Assembly: GCA_018894105.1 (NCBI GenBank)
Contig: CM032117.1
Span: 1,267,501-1,331,500 of the forward strand
DNA: 64,000 bases
Reading direction: 5' to 3'
Source of the DNA: Jacaranda mimosifolia
Taxonomy: Eukaryota; Streptophyta; Magnoliopsida; Lamiales; Bignoniaceae
The translations under genes were made by a program, and so were the position numbers. Below the pieces are notes generated by a model, which worked only from the letters and a program-made list of their open reading frames with translations, searched no databases and was not told the DNA's origin. Numbering within the stretch: position 1 is the first letter of the stretch; every line of letters begins with the position of its first letter. Below are positions 25,956 to 37,973 of the stretch, one piece after another.

Positions 25956-26750
25956 GGGGATGAGCATCGGTCGATTCGGTTAATTCACTGAAAATATATG
26001 AAAGTTATTAACCGTTTATTGCTCTGAATTTTTTGGTTAACCAAAAAATTTCAATTCGGTTTGGATAATTTACCAATTGACCAATCTTTATTTGATCTTT
26101 TTTTTTTCAATATTATTATTCAACAACATAATATTATAGTTAAAAAATAAATTTATATATTGCAGTTCAAGTAAAAACAAACAATCTAATCATTTTCAAA
26201 ATCATAGTAAAGAACTTTCAATACTATAGAACAAGTAATATGTATCAGTAAATAGAACACTTAAAAATTGTCATATCCGTACCCCTATTTAGCAAGATTC
26301 TAGGGATTTTTTGAACATCTTTTAATTAGATTATAACAAGAAAAATCTAGAATAAATGAACTCAATCCAAAAATTAAAACTTTATTTAGCTAATAATGTA
26401 TCTACATAAGTAGTTTTAAATAAACAATTCAATGATAATACAACTTGAACTTTATAAATTTAGGGCTACTCATCGTTATTTTTAGGGCACATATACTTCT
26501 TTCGATAGTTATATAATTTATAAAGAAAAAATCGAGCAACGTACACAATGGTTGAGAATTTATTAAAATTCGATTAATTCAGTTTTAACCTATTTTTTAT
26601 GAAAATGAACCGCACCGTTAATCAAAAATTTCTAGAACATTAATTGTTAACCAAATCGAAAATCAATTGGGCAAAATGATTAAATAAATTCGATTTTGAT
26701 TCGATCGGTTAATCGATTTTTTCGATTAATGGATAATTTTGTTCATCTCT
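25956..26750. mobile_element. hAT-like non-autonomous element, about 0.8 kb
   Basis: The left end reads GGGGATGAGCATCGGTCG. The right end, reversed, reads AGAGATGAACAAAATT, a short imperfect inverted repeat. The flanking octamers TCTCTCAT (25948-25955) and ACTCTCAC (26751-26758) match at six of eight positions, in keeping with an old hAT target duplication. The ends are rich in TCGGTTAAT-type motifs. No protein is encoded. Confidence 0.5.
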
Positions 26751-27177
26751 ACTCTCACTTATATGACTAATTTATCGATTATTGTTTCAAACATAAATTT
26801 TTAAGTCCATATATACCCTCATAAAAAATAGTGAATACAACAAATGAACGAACTTTGTAAAACAACAATGTGAAATGTTAGAAATAAATTTGCCGAAGGA
26901 AACATTACAAAAATATTTATTGCTTTATTTTTTTAATAAAAAGAAAATCTTATTCCCACTATAAGAATAAGAAGCAAGATTTTGGAGGGGTCAATCACAT
27001 GGGGATGCAGTTGAGTCTCCACAAAAAATATTGTTCCAGGGCCAAGAATCCCACTATTACTCCTCATTTCTCTAAGACATGAGACCATTTTCACAATCAA
27101 GCAAGCTTTTAACCCAAACATGGGTCTTAAACACATGAAACATGAAAAATGTTTGACAAGCAATCACAATCTAAAGG

Positions 27178-29393
27178 TCAAAGCTTTGAGTTCATGTGAT
27201 TCATCGTCCACTGAATTTTCCAACGAGAAATGCCCTTGGAGATGTTGATGGTGGTTTTACCATTAGGATGAACCATGTAATATGGTGAATCTTCTGCAAA
27301 TTCAGTAGGCATTGAACTCCAAAACAGGCTGGGTTCCCAATCAGCTTCTTTGATAACCTTCAATATCTCCTTCACCACAATTTTGCTCCCCTCACGCGAA
27401 AAATGGATTCCATCTCTACATAGACAGTAGTTAAAATGGAAAAAGACAACATTTAAGGATAATCCACACATAGTCCATAGCAACAATCATAAACAAACAA
27501 CCCTGCTTTGTCCGAATTCTTCCTTTCATCCTATCTTGGTTGAGTTATAAGACAAGATATGGGATTATCACATCTTAAATATGGTTGTATATTTTACCTC
27601 AGTTATAGCGACAATAAAAGAATTTAAAGCACAAACTTACGATAAGCAAGTTGTTGCCCAATCCTCTCTTTGTTGAATTGCTGTCCAAAGGTTGATGACT
27701 TTAATGTTCAATTCTTTTCCCAATGCTACCAAAGCTTCAGCATATCTACGGCAGGATTCGTTTGTCCGATCTTGATTATCATGTACATTGCTGGTTTTGA
27801 AAGAACAGGTAAGAGTAACACCAAATATTAAAGATGGTCAAACTCTAAAATGTAGAAAAATAAATAAATATTGAATTTAAGTTTAGATCACCCAAAATGT
27901 TCAGGAATCATTGCCTCGTTCACTGGAGGAGAAGTAAGAAGAATAATTCGTGTCTTCTCCGAAAGACTCTGCAAATAAAGCACACCTTCTATTCAACTCA
28001 GGCTCTTATGTTTGAACTAAATGCGTTAATTCAACAGCTTGCTTCATGCCTAGATTTGCATTTAAGTTTATTCCAGTTGGTTGAAGATGAATCTTCTATA
28101 AATGCACAGTTTGATATGGGCTTCAGAACATCAATTCCTCTTGATCGAAGAGCAAAAATATTGATAATGAGAAGTTGACACTAATGACTAATCATGCAGA
28201 GATATAATTAATGACAAAGCATTTGGTCCTTCTGCTTTGGAATTCATATATATAGGAGGCAAAGCCTTAAATCTTCCTAACCCTCCAACAATTGCAAAAG
28301 ATCCTTTTTTTTTTTTTTCGAAAAAAGAATAAGCACTATGTTACCTTGATATGAAGATAAATCTTTCTCATGTTTTCAACATATTCAGGAAGAGGAACAT
28401 GAGCGCCTAAGCCACTAGGGTGAGGATGCATTGCATCATTACCACCAAAATATACTATAACCAGAGAAGGTTGAACAGCTGCTTCCTGAACAAAATTCAA
28501 ACAGCCAAGAAAAACTCGTCACACACAATCGAATGGAAGGATAAAAGGTGCAAAGCAATGTGCCTATTTTGTTAAACAAAAGTCCCTCTTTTTACTTTCC
28601 AGTGATGAATGATGTTCCAATACCAAAAGGCTAGATAGTTTCATTAAAGAACCAGCCAATTCAATATATTCAACCGCTGTAGGGCTCCTTATACAGCAGA
28701 TACCTTTGGGAAAACTTGGTGCAAGACTTGAAGAGCGAGCCTCGAATTCCAGCCAGAATATCCACGCAAGAATATATCTGCCTATAGATGCCAGAAAAGT
28801 GAGATTTTAACTTGCAGGAAATCCTCAGGAAATTACTTTTCTCTAATACAGATAACTAAGTATAATGAGAATGCAAATTCTTATTCTTGTTCTATAAATT
28901 CACAAATTGAAATCAACACAACAACTCTAAATGTGAGATTGATGAAAATTCTACATGGGACTTCATATTCTTGTACGCATCCTTAATGGCCACAACACTG
29001 TACAGTCTTGATTTCCAAGATAGCTAGTTATATCTGGTCCTTAAATTTGGGTAAAGAAGACACCGCCATGAAAATATTTTTGTTCCTTTATTTATTAGCT
29101 TTCACAAATCGTTTTACAAAATACAATCAGGAGAATACATCCATTTCTTTTGTTTCAGGATAATATTCAACAACATAAAAGTTAGTTTCAAATTATTCTG
29201 CTATTCTTCACTAAATCCAAACAGGGAGCTAGAACCAAGAAAGTTATCTATTACCCAATACTGAAAATTGAAAAATAAGTACCTTGCGGTCGTAGAGGTC
29301 AGCAAGAATAGCTCCCCATCCTTCATCCTTGAAACTCTGCTGAACTATGGACGACCCGAATAGCACGAACTGTGGTCGACCCGGCCCAACCAT
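27178..29393 (-). CDS. GDSL/SGNH esterase, CPRD49/IAH1 type (array copy D)
   Basis: Six exons: 29393-29283, 28781-28704, 28485-28345, 27968-27892, 27790-27641 and 27415-27178, giving 264 residues. It starts MVGPGRPQFVLFGSSIVQQS. Catalytic residues are Ser15, Asn79 (GGND), Asp187 and His190 (DGIHFS). Exon lengths and phases equal those of copy A, and its start (MVGPGRPQF) also resembles A. It is the outermost member of the array in the direction of transcription, separated from C by 3.3 kb with a hAT-like element. Its C-terminus (IQWTMNHMNSKL) is unlike B and C. No defect is visible. Confidence 0.92.
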
Positions 29394-29742
29394 TTCTTCC
29401 CGTCTCACTCACTGTGTGCGATGAGTGTCCTAAATATTCGGCGGCCGTAGTTCTTATGCTTGTCGGGGATAATTGTTTTCGATTTGTTCAAGTAACTTCG
29501 GGCAGTGAGAATTTTATCAAAAAAAAAAAAACTTCGGGCAGTGATAGAGTTCGTCGTTTCCTTGCACAGCCGGCCGTCGGGCCCACGGTCTAGCTTATTT
29601 GAGACCTAATTTGGTCTAATTTATATTTAAGCTTTTAAAAAAAATTATTTAGTTAAAAAAGTTAGATATAGACTTTTAAAAACATCTATAAAATCTATCA
29701 TGACGATCTATATAATTTAATTATATTATAATTGATGAGGGT

Positions 29743-30658
29743 AAAAATTGTATATAACTGGATTGAGACAGAATTTGGGTGGATCGACCTGTCTGGTCGA
29801 GTAAATGAGCTCCACAGATATCTGGGCTGAGTCCTACAACCACGAGCAAACGTCAGGCTAGCCGAGGTGCCCTCGGCTTAGGCTCTCTGACGTTCAAGTT
29901 AGTATGAGGTCAAGTATATAACGAGCAGCAGAGTGAGGATTTTATAGTATAGAATGGCATACCTCGTAGGGAGGCTGTAATGGGGTATTTATAGTCCCAA
30001 GTAGGAGATCAAAATGTCCATGGTACCCTTGCTCTTGCAGGGAGGACCTTTGTCCTTGCATGAGGGTTTTTAGGTCTTTTTCTTATCTGAAATCCTCTTT
30101 CCAGGTGGCACCCCCACATCCTTTTGGAATATGGTGGAGATCTCTCTATATTTAATGCAAAACAAGCCGTCTGTCAGTATATTTAATGTGGCAGAGTAAT
30201 GGTTGAGTGCATTTAATGCGACAGCGACTGGTAGTGAGAGAAACCTTCCTGTCTCGTAGGTCAACCTCTTTTGGTTGAGATATCTCCCTGACCGTAGGTC
30301 TCACCGCCCACTCTGGTCAAATGCATGACATCTCTGGTCGACCTCTTCTGGTTGACCTATTCTTGTCGAGATGTCCGCGGCCTTGGGTCTCTCTGCCCAC
30401 TCTGGTCAAATGCATGACCTCTCTGGTCGAATCTCTCTGACCACTCTGATCAACCTATTCTGGTCAGTATGTCTCCTCGACTGTGGGTCTCGTCGCCCAC
30501 TCTGGTCGAATGCATGACCTCATCGGGTCGAAACGACTCTCTAGCAGTGGGCTTTTTGACCATAACCTGATCGATTGAAGGAAGATTGATAACCTTTATT
30601 GGTCAATTATCCCAATGTATTATTGGGCCTGTTGGGCTCGTCTTACTTCCTCATATCA
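29743..30658. mobile_element. Solo LTR, 916 bp, with 5 bp target-site duplication
   Basis: The element starts TGATGAGGG and ends CCTCATATCA, so it has TG...CA termini inside a short inverted repeat. ATAAT stands directly on both sides (29738-29742 and 30659-30663). It is clearly richer in GC than its surroundings. GTATTTATAG at about 29976 looks like an LTR TATA region. No second LTR, primer-binding site or polyprotein is present, so this is a solo LTR. Orientation is not certain. It contains the tandem subrepeat listed at 30306. Confidence 0.8.
30306..30540. repeat. Tandem subrepeat inside the solo LTR
   Basis: Three imperfect units start with GCCCACTCTGGTC at 30306, 30395 and 30495 (spacing 89 and 100 bases). 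Each continues with AATGCATGAC. Shorter CTCTGGTCGA and TTCTGGTTGAC motifs recur between them. Confidence 0.75.
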
Positions 30659-30663
30659 ATAAT

Positions 30664-32750
30664 ATATATTTAAATATTTATAATATTTATATAATTATTT
30701 TTATATTTTATATTAATTATTTTTATTAATTTTGTATAGTTATATATTGTATTCTTAATTAATACATAATTATTTTATGTTAAATTTTTTATTTAATTTA
30801 TAACAATGTTTGGTTATGTTTTTCTTTTTATTTAGATAAATATATTATAATTGTTAATTATTTTTGCTTGATATAAATTATAAACTTCTTAGGTATTGTC
30901 TATTAAGACCTAAACCTATTAAAACTGACACAACATGATCTATTTATTTTATTCTTCATATTTATAAATTCCAACATTATAATCAAGTAAAAGTTTGATT
31001 TATAATAAAATTTAAAATTCGGCATAATCATTAAAGTCGAAGAAATATAATAACTTTAAACTTGTCATGTCCATGAGTACTCCGAATATAAAAAAAATAA
31101 CAAACTATTGTTTAGTGATCGAATTTTTAAAATTTTAATTTTTGGATATATATTCTTTAGATTTTATTTTAATGAGTCATTTTTTTTAGGTAGGCCAAAT
31201 TGGGTTGGGTCATATTTATTGAGTTATTTGGGCACGCCGCTTGTTTTTTTCAAGTTAGATTGATTGACCCTAGATCAACCCAACATTTTTTGTTTTCTTG
31301 AATCATTTTCGGATGCGATCTAATTTGACCCAAATCCAAAAATATCAAACCGAAACCTTATTTTTTTTCAACTAAATCATTGTTAGGTCATCGAGTTGGT
31401 TTAATTTTGTTTGTCGTTTCCCTTGCACCAATACATCAATGGGAGAATTGGGCTGTCCTAATCCAACTGTTAGCCCAAATATTTTTTAATATTGGGCCAT
31501 GAACAGAGATTTAAAACCCATAAGTCACGTATTACTTGAAGTATTTTGTTGAATACGAAAACAGAAAAGTCATTCTGAAATGACCTCCAAAATCGAATAC
31601 ACTTTGTACTTTCGTACGGGTATAACATTATGTTGTGATTGAGCAATCGGTTGAAGAATTGAAAAGGAGTACGTTCAGCACTCGATATCATCACTGCACA
31701 ACATTATTTGTGGGCCACTCTACGTGTAACACATAATTTATATATATACACACGTATGTATGTTATAGGATCGTATATATAGGGGCTCCTTGTCCTATCT
31801 TTTATGTACCATTTGGGTGGTCCTCGATTTCATAGTATCTTGAGCTTGTTTCAAATTATTCATTTTCTTGATTTGATTAAAATTGCAATATCAAAAGATT
31901 TATAAGGAAATAGACAAATAGTCTTACTTTTTGGCCCAAAAAGAACTTTATAACTAGGATTGGGGACTATAGATGCGGAAGAGAAAATCAGTAAAGAATA
32001 ATGGTGAATTGTAAATAGGTCCTATTATTGCAAATATTCTTTGAAAAAGTTAAAATATCTAAAAATTCTAGAATAGACGGTTCTAGAGTGATTGTTTTTC
32101 AGAATTCGTTAGATTTAGTTAAAATAGTAACTTTTGAAGTTGCTCTCGAGTTGAAAGGACTAGGTACTAAGAAAGACGGGGCATTGAGTTCCAACAATGA
32201 GAAGGTATGAAAAAAGGTGCATACAACTTAGAAACAATAGTTTCATATATGATCAATAAAATTTCTTGTGCTAGGAATACCTCTTTCTCAGGGCACGATA
32301 ACCAACATTCACATCAGAACAAGCAACTAAGTTCTGAAATTATAATAGTTTTGAAGGGGATTGGAGCTTGATTGCGAACAAATTTTATTTGATCCATCTA
32401 AATTATAGTTCTTTTTTTTTTTTTTTTTCCGATCAAACATCCAAATTATAGTTCATTCGATCAAAACACGTAGCGATATCTTATCACTAATCCTTACACG
32501 TCATAGAATGCTTACATAGATCTACCTCAATAGTACCCTATAAATACCCTCTAATCACATGGCATTACTATCTTATTGTTTCTTCTCTATTTATTTCAAC
32601 CTATTCCTCTTCATACGAAGTTAAATAAATTTTGTTAGGATCCCTCCCAACAACCTCCAAAAGCTCTTCTTATTTCAAGTTTAACACTTCTCTTTCACTA
32701 TGATATCATTCACCTCAAACCTTTCAACTTGTTGGCACAAGAAACAAAGC
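30664..32750. other. AT-rich gene-free DNA
   Basis: No coding exon is visible. Near 30800 the phrase AATGTTTGGTTATGTTTTTC matches the end of the MITE family seen at 35271, so a fragment may lie here. A T run occurs at about 32410-32430. Confidence 0.4.
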
Positions 32751-32980
32751 CTTTGTTTGGATACATTCTCCCGAAACAAGCTTGTTCAGGGAGAACATTT
32801 CCAAACACCCCAGCCAATTTTCTTCATTTTCTGCTACAGTAAAATACCATAAAATCCCTTGCCCTTCCCATTATTTACCAAATCCCACTTTAATTTCACA
32901 TTTTCCCACACCCTACCACACACACCATGCCATCATTACTTTACTACTACTACTAATAATAATAATAAAAACAAAATTAT

Positions 32981-33011
<31 letters not shown>

Positions 33012-33298
33012 TATTATTATTATTATTATTATAATGTAAGTAGCATTAATAATAAATAAAACGATAATAATACTAATACTAGTAATGGTAATAGTATTCG
33101 TAATAATAATAATAATAGTATTAATTATATTTATAATGTAAGTAGCATTAATAATAAATAAAATGATAATAATAATAATACTAGTAATGGTAATAGTATT
33201 CATAATTATAATTATAATAATAACAACAACAACAACAACAACAACAATAATAATAATAATCGTAGTAATAATATTACTAATAATAGTTAGGGTAAGCA

Positions 33299-33333
<35 letters not shown>

Positions 33334-33850
33334 ATAATAATAATAATAATAATAATTACTATTATTAAATTTAAATTTAATATTAATATTAATATTAATA
33401 TTAGTAATAATAATTACAATAAAACAAATTTTCAACTAACAAACAAAACCCATAAAATATTATAATACAACCAATTTAATCATTACAAACTTACAACATA
33501 ATTATATCTCTTCAATACATATACATACATATATACACAACATTTTTAATTAATATCCTTACAATTAAAAAATTCTTTAATATCAATTTTTCCCCCAGAC
33601 ACCAACACAAAAGTAATGATGTGACATCTACAGTAAACAATGTTCCCTAAAAAATATAACCAAATATATCAAAACTCCCAAACCCCATTTTTTATTATTT
33701 TTAAAAATAATAATCAAACATCAATCACATTTTCCAACCTTCATTTCACATTCTCTCACAATTCTTTCATTATTCATTCTCCCAAAATACACAATAAACA
33801 CATAATAAAATCAAACAAAAACATATCCAAACACTACCAAACTAATTTGG
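32750..33850. repeat. Simple-sequence-rich element with inverted GTTTGGATA ends
   Basis: The left side reads TTTGTTTGGATACATTCTCC and the right side ends CATATCCAAACACTACCAAA, weak inverted repeats. Between them lie (TAA)n, (ATT)n, (CAA)n and (ACT)n trinucleotide tracts from about 32940 to 33420. The long poly-Ile/Asn reading frames seen here on both strands come from these tracts and are not genes. Confidence 0.55.
33031..33234. repeat. 102 bp tandem duplication in trinucleotide-repeat DNA
   Basis: The block beginning ATAATGTAAGTAGCATTAAT occurs at 33031 and again at 33133, and both copies continue through ACTAGTAATGGTAATAGTAT. The second copy differs by a few substitutions and a slightly longer TAA run. 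Confidence 0.8.
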
Positions 33851-34836
33851 ATCCATCAACAACTCAAATCACATAAGAATTATAATATACGTAACATAAA
33901 TTAAAATTTCAAAATATTTAACTCCAATTAAACCGAAAATATGACATATTATTTTATAACATGTTAATTATTCCGTAAAATAAAGGTTAAAAAACAATTT
34001 TATTTACAAGGAACTCTGCCATCAAATATAACGACTAATCAACCATAAAGCTAAAAAATGAGAAACCATAAAATTGTTATCTATGATGAAAATTTAGAAG
34101 ACTTTATTTAAGTGGACCTCAAGATTGCATCATCATGACAAAAATTCAGGCACGGAAATTAAAATGTGTGACATCGATATCACCTTATTGCATGAGGGTG
34201 TGCGTATGGGTTTGGTGAGGAGAAACTTCGACGAAATTTAATCACTTTTGCTGTTTTTGGTGTTTATTTGCAGCAATTTTCTGAGATGACGTAGATATGA
34301 TAATATGGGTTGCTAAGCATAGTTTTGGATTTAAGCTCCAAATAGCATTACAATTCTAGTACATTTTTATCCATTTATACGATGTTTGTTATATCAATAT
34401 AGTATCGTGTATTTGGAAAAATTGGAGTTGAGCCAATTAAGAAGATTGATTTGATTCAATAATTTAAACTTTTTTATAAAAGGAGCAAAATAAGTCCTAT
34501 TCTTATTAATTATTTTCGTATAAAACCTCCCACAAATTAGAAATTACTTACGGAGAAAATCGAAGAAAAAATTATTTAGAAATTAAGTATCAAGAGTGGT
34601 AGTCGTTTTCTTTTTAAGTTTATAATGGGAATTTGAGGAGTAGATTTCATGAACGAGTGTTGCTTTCATTTTGTGATCGGATTTGAAGTCAAGAAGTTTT
34701 AAAAATAATAAAAATAAATAAATATTTAGTCAGTGAAAAAGTATCTAAAATTTGAATATTTTTACGAATGTATTTCGCTAAAAAATAATAAAATTATGAT
34801 TAGTGTTTTCCACATAGACTTAAAAAAATTTTTTTT

Positions 34837-34855
34837 GGGGGGGGGGGGGGGGGGG
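34837..34855 (+). repeat. G19 homopolymer
   Basis: Nineteen consecutive G residues follow a T run. Such a run could form a G-quadruplex, or its length may be a sequencing or assembly artefact. It is non-coding. Confidence 0.85.
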
Positions 34856-35270
34856 CGCCGCAATGAATACAACTCTTCAACCCTTTATATATCCACACAT
34901 TCTTTTTTTCTTTTTCTTTTTTTTTTTTGTGGTTCTTTAGATAAATCTAGATTTTATATGTGGAGTTCTTCCATAATTCTGTGTTTCCTTTATTTGAATG
35001 TCTTATTCAAATTATTTAATACATACAATATTTGGACATTATGAATAACAATAACTTATGAAAGAATTATTAGAGCAAAATAATTGAGCAAGATGACCGT
35101 TGAAGCGGAAATGGGAAGCTTCGAAGAAGCATCTCAAATTTTGGCCACAATCCTCCTCAATTATATATGCGTAGGGCTAAAGTTTTTATGTTGATATGAA
35201 GATGTCCCTATAAGAGGACCAGTTTCCATGGAATTGATAAGATGTAAGAAAATGTACCTAAAGGGAATGT

Positions 35271-35620
35271 TTGGTTATGTTTCCCATCACAACATTATTT
35301 TGGAGAAACATAATAAAATATATTCCTTTTTTTTTTTTCAAAACACACATTTTTTAATATATACATACATTGTATATATTATATATATTTTATTATTATT
35401 TTAATATTAAAAAAAATCATCTAATTTTATTTTCACCCTAAAAATTTAACAAAAAGCATTAATTTGACTGCTACAGTTAAAATATATATATATATATCTC
35501 CCCCAAAATATAAACAGACATACCAAAGAACAACTTTTACATTTTTCAATAATTTATTATCTTAAAATACATAATAAATATATAATAAAATCACACAAAA
35601 AACATAACCAAACATCCTCT
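35271..35620. mobile_element. MITE-like element, TGTTTGGTTATGTTTT family, copy 2
   Basis: The ends GGGAATGTTTGGTTATG and ACATAACCAAACATCCT are inverted repeats. The reversed interior matches copy 1 at 4965-5300 over nearly its whole length. No transposase. The target duplication is not clear. Confidence 0.65.
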
Positions 35621-36167
35621 ACAGTTGCCCAACGGTAATAAATGTAATTCAAGGCTTAGGCGCTAGGTTGCTAATTAGCGGGTACCACAAAAGTAAAGGT
35701 TGCCCCACGAATTTCAAGTGTATGATGGGCTTATGTCGCTTTGGAATAATTTTTAGGAGCAAGTAATTATGATGTTGACATTCATGCATTGCTACCAAAC
35801 GTGCATTATTTTTAACTTAATATTGGTGAAAAAAAATTATTTAACAAGTTATTATGTTACTTATTAGAATGCCCCCTCAATTTTTATAGATGAATAATAA
35901 TTGGTTATGTTAATCTAAGATGATTCTCATGGCAAGTTCAACTAGGAATTAGTCATGTTGGCAATCAATAGTTTAGTCTGTAACAAACTAAGTGACGAAT
36001 AATGCAAGAAAATTAGAGACTTCATAAAGTAGGATAAAGTAAAGAATAGATATTGAAAAGTTCAATTGAAAATAGAGAGTATCTAGCTGAACTATTGAGG
36101 TAATTTATTTTTTATAATTTTTTCTATAACAGAGGGAAGGTTAGATTTTCTTAGAACAATTATTTTA

Positions 36168-36575
36168 GGGGTAATATAATCAAACATACACTCATTTTTC
36201 CTTCAAAATATTAAAATTTTATTTTTCCAAAATACCCTCTTCCATAATTCATTATATCCAAAACTTCCTCATTTTCCAATATAAACATGCATATTATATA
36301 TATATATATTTATTATTCTAACAATAAAAAAATCACTTAGTTCCACTTTCACTCCAAAGATCCAATAAAAAAATATTAATTTAACTGATGTGCTAAAAAA
36401 ATTTGTCTCCTTCCAAAAAACATAAACAAATATACTAAAACTCTCTAAATTCAATTTTTAACTATTCTACGAAACATAAAAAAGATAACTTCTACACTCT
36501 CTAATATCACTTTAAATATTTATTTTTTCAAAATACATATTAAAATCACACAATAAACATAACCAAACATTGACA
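36168..36575. mobile_element. MITE-like element, TGTTTGGTTATGTTTT family, copy 3
   Basis: It runs from TAATATAATCAAACATAC to CATAACCAAACATTGAC and shares the family interior (CCAATAAAAAAATATTAA, CATAAACAAATATACTAAAA). It has the same orientation as copy 2, which lies about 550 bases away. Limits are approximate. Confidence 0.55.
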
Positions 36576-36927
36576 GAGTGTTCATAGTTATTATTTGTCT
36601 TTAATTATTGGAGGTCTTCCGTGATCCTATAAGCCCCTAAAAGGTTTTGTTACATGTTAGATAATTAAATGTAGGAGGTTAATCGGGTAGTAAATGCAGA
36701 CAAGATTCAAGGAAGAAGCATCACTGTTTTAAAAAAAAGTATAAAATTTAGATCTACTAATTAAGTTAAGGGATAAATTTTTAATGTTTTTCAATTTCTT
36801 TTCACTTGCGTCGTAACAATGAAATGACGATGCTGAAATTCGGGACTCCAGCGAGCGTAATGAAATTAATAATAATAAGCTCACATCAGAATCAACAGTG
36901 ATAGAAAAAAATGGAAAACTCAGGGCC

Positions 36928-37255
36928 CGTTTGGTTTTATTCCAAACCCAATTCTTAGCATTTTTATTGTTTTAATTTTGGGAATTGTTCAGATCAGTCC
37001 ATTTTCAGGGGACAACTTCCCACTTCTTATTTTCATTTTCACATTCTCCAATAACCTATATATTTTTTTTTAATAATCTATATATTTTTTTTTCTATTCC
37101 ATTATTTCTATTTTCTTCACTCACAACCTATTAAAACCAGCATAATCATTACATTTTCAAACATTTCATCCAAATATATTTTTATCTCCACATCATATCA
37201 CATACCTAATTCTCATCATTTTATAAATGATGGAAATGAAAATAAAACCAAACAA
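36928..37255. mobile_element. hAT-like MITE related to the 24078 element
   Basis: The left end GGCCCGTTTGGTTTTATT and the reversed right end GGGTTGTTTGGTTTTATT form an inverted repeat. The interior (TTCTATTCCATTATTTCTAT, CACAACCTATTAAAACCA) also occurs in the element at 24078-24401, so the two are family members. CTCA stands at both edges, but a full 8 bp duplication is not obvious. Confidence 0.6.
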
Positions 37256-37330
37256 CCCCTCAAGTAAAAGTAGTTCACGAGGTACACAGGCGCCTACATA
37301 AAGAATGGTATTGATTGTAATAAATCGTTT

Positions 37331-37690
37331 GGATTTGTTTTCTGAACGTATTTTTATTTTTTAGTGAAAATAAATAGTGAAAAATTAGTTATAAAAGTGT
37401 TTTTGAAAATGAAATATTATTTGAATATTTTGTTTAAAATATAATGATTACGTAGGGTTGAAAATGAGTTATATTTAAAAAAATATAGTGTTTTGCATTA
37501 AAAATCGTGTAAATATGAATAAGAAAAAATAAAAAGTGATGAAAAATAAAAATAGAAAGAAAGTATAAGAGTTTATTTGAAATAATATTTTGAGAATGAA
37601 AATATCCGTAAAAATAAAGAAGAAAATGGTGGTTTTCTATTTTCATTTTCAACATGAAAATAAGTTCAGAAATAAAAACAAACCGCCCTG
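37331..37690. mobile_element. MITE-like element with TTCTGAAC ends
   Basis: The left end GTTTGGATTTGTTTTCTGAA and the reversed right end GGTTTGTTTTTATTTCTGAA are inverted repeats. The element is AT-rich and non-coding. It ends about 280 bases before the CAX start codon, so it probably lies in the CAX promoter region. Confidence 0.5.
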
Positions 37691-37867
37691 AGATTAACGG
37701 CCAAGGCCGCAGCTTCCAGGAAGATTCCTATCGTACTGTATAATGTATATATATATATAAACTTATATATTTATACAACAGAGATTATATTACCTCAACA
37801 CCTCAAAGAAGCCAACAAAAAAGGTGATCATAAGTACTGCTACGTGCACATCGTACACTCACTCAAA

Positions 37868-37882
37868 ATGCTCTGCCGTTGA
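37868..37882 (+). promoter_or_regulatory. Minimal upstream ORF in the CAX leader
   Basis: An ATG at 37868 is followed by a stop after four codons (MLCR), about 90 bases before the CAX start. Whether it lies in the transcript is unknown. Confidence 0.25.
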
Positions 37883-37973
37883 GAATATATTTCTCAGAGT
37901 ACTTCCACTGTTTCTCAGGCCAAACCAAAGTCCTCAAAATTCAAAACAAAACGAAAAGTTCCGACAGGCAAAA

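Noticed and set aside
32913..33465. Long reading frames on both strands made mostly of Ile, Thr, Val and Asn
   Set aside because: They are translations of TAA/ATT/CAA/ACT trinucleotide tracts, open in several frames at once. No codon structure or homology is visible.
35640..35760. Possible tRNA-like or gene fragment around GCTTAGGCGCTAGGTTGC
   Set aside because: No box A/B pair, no cloverleaf and no coding frame could be supported.
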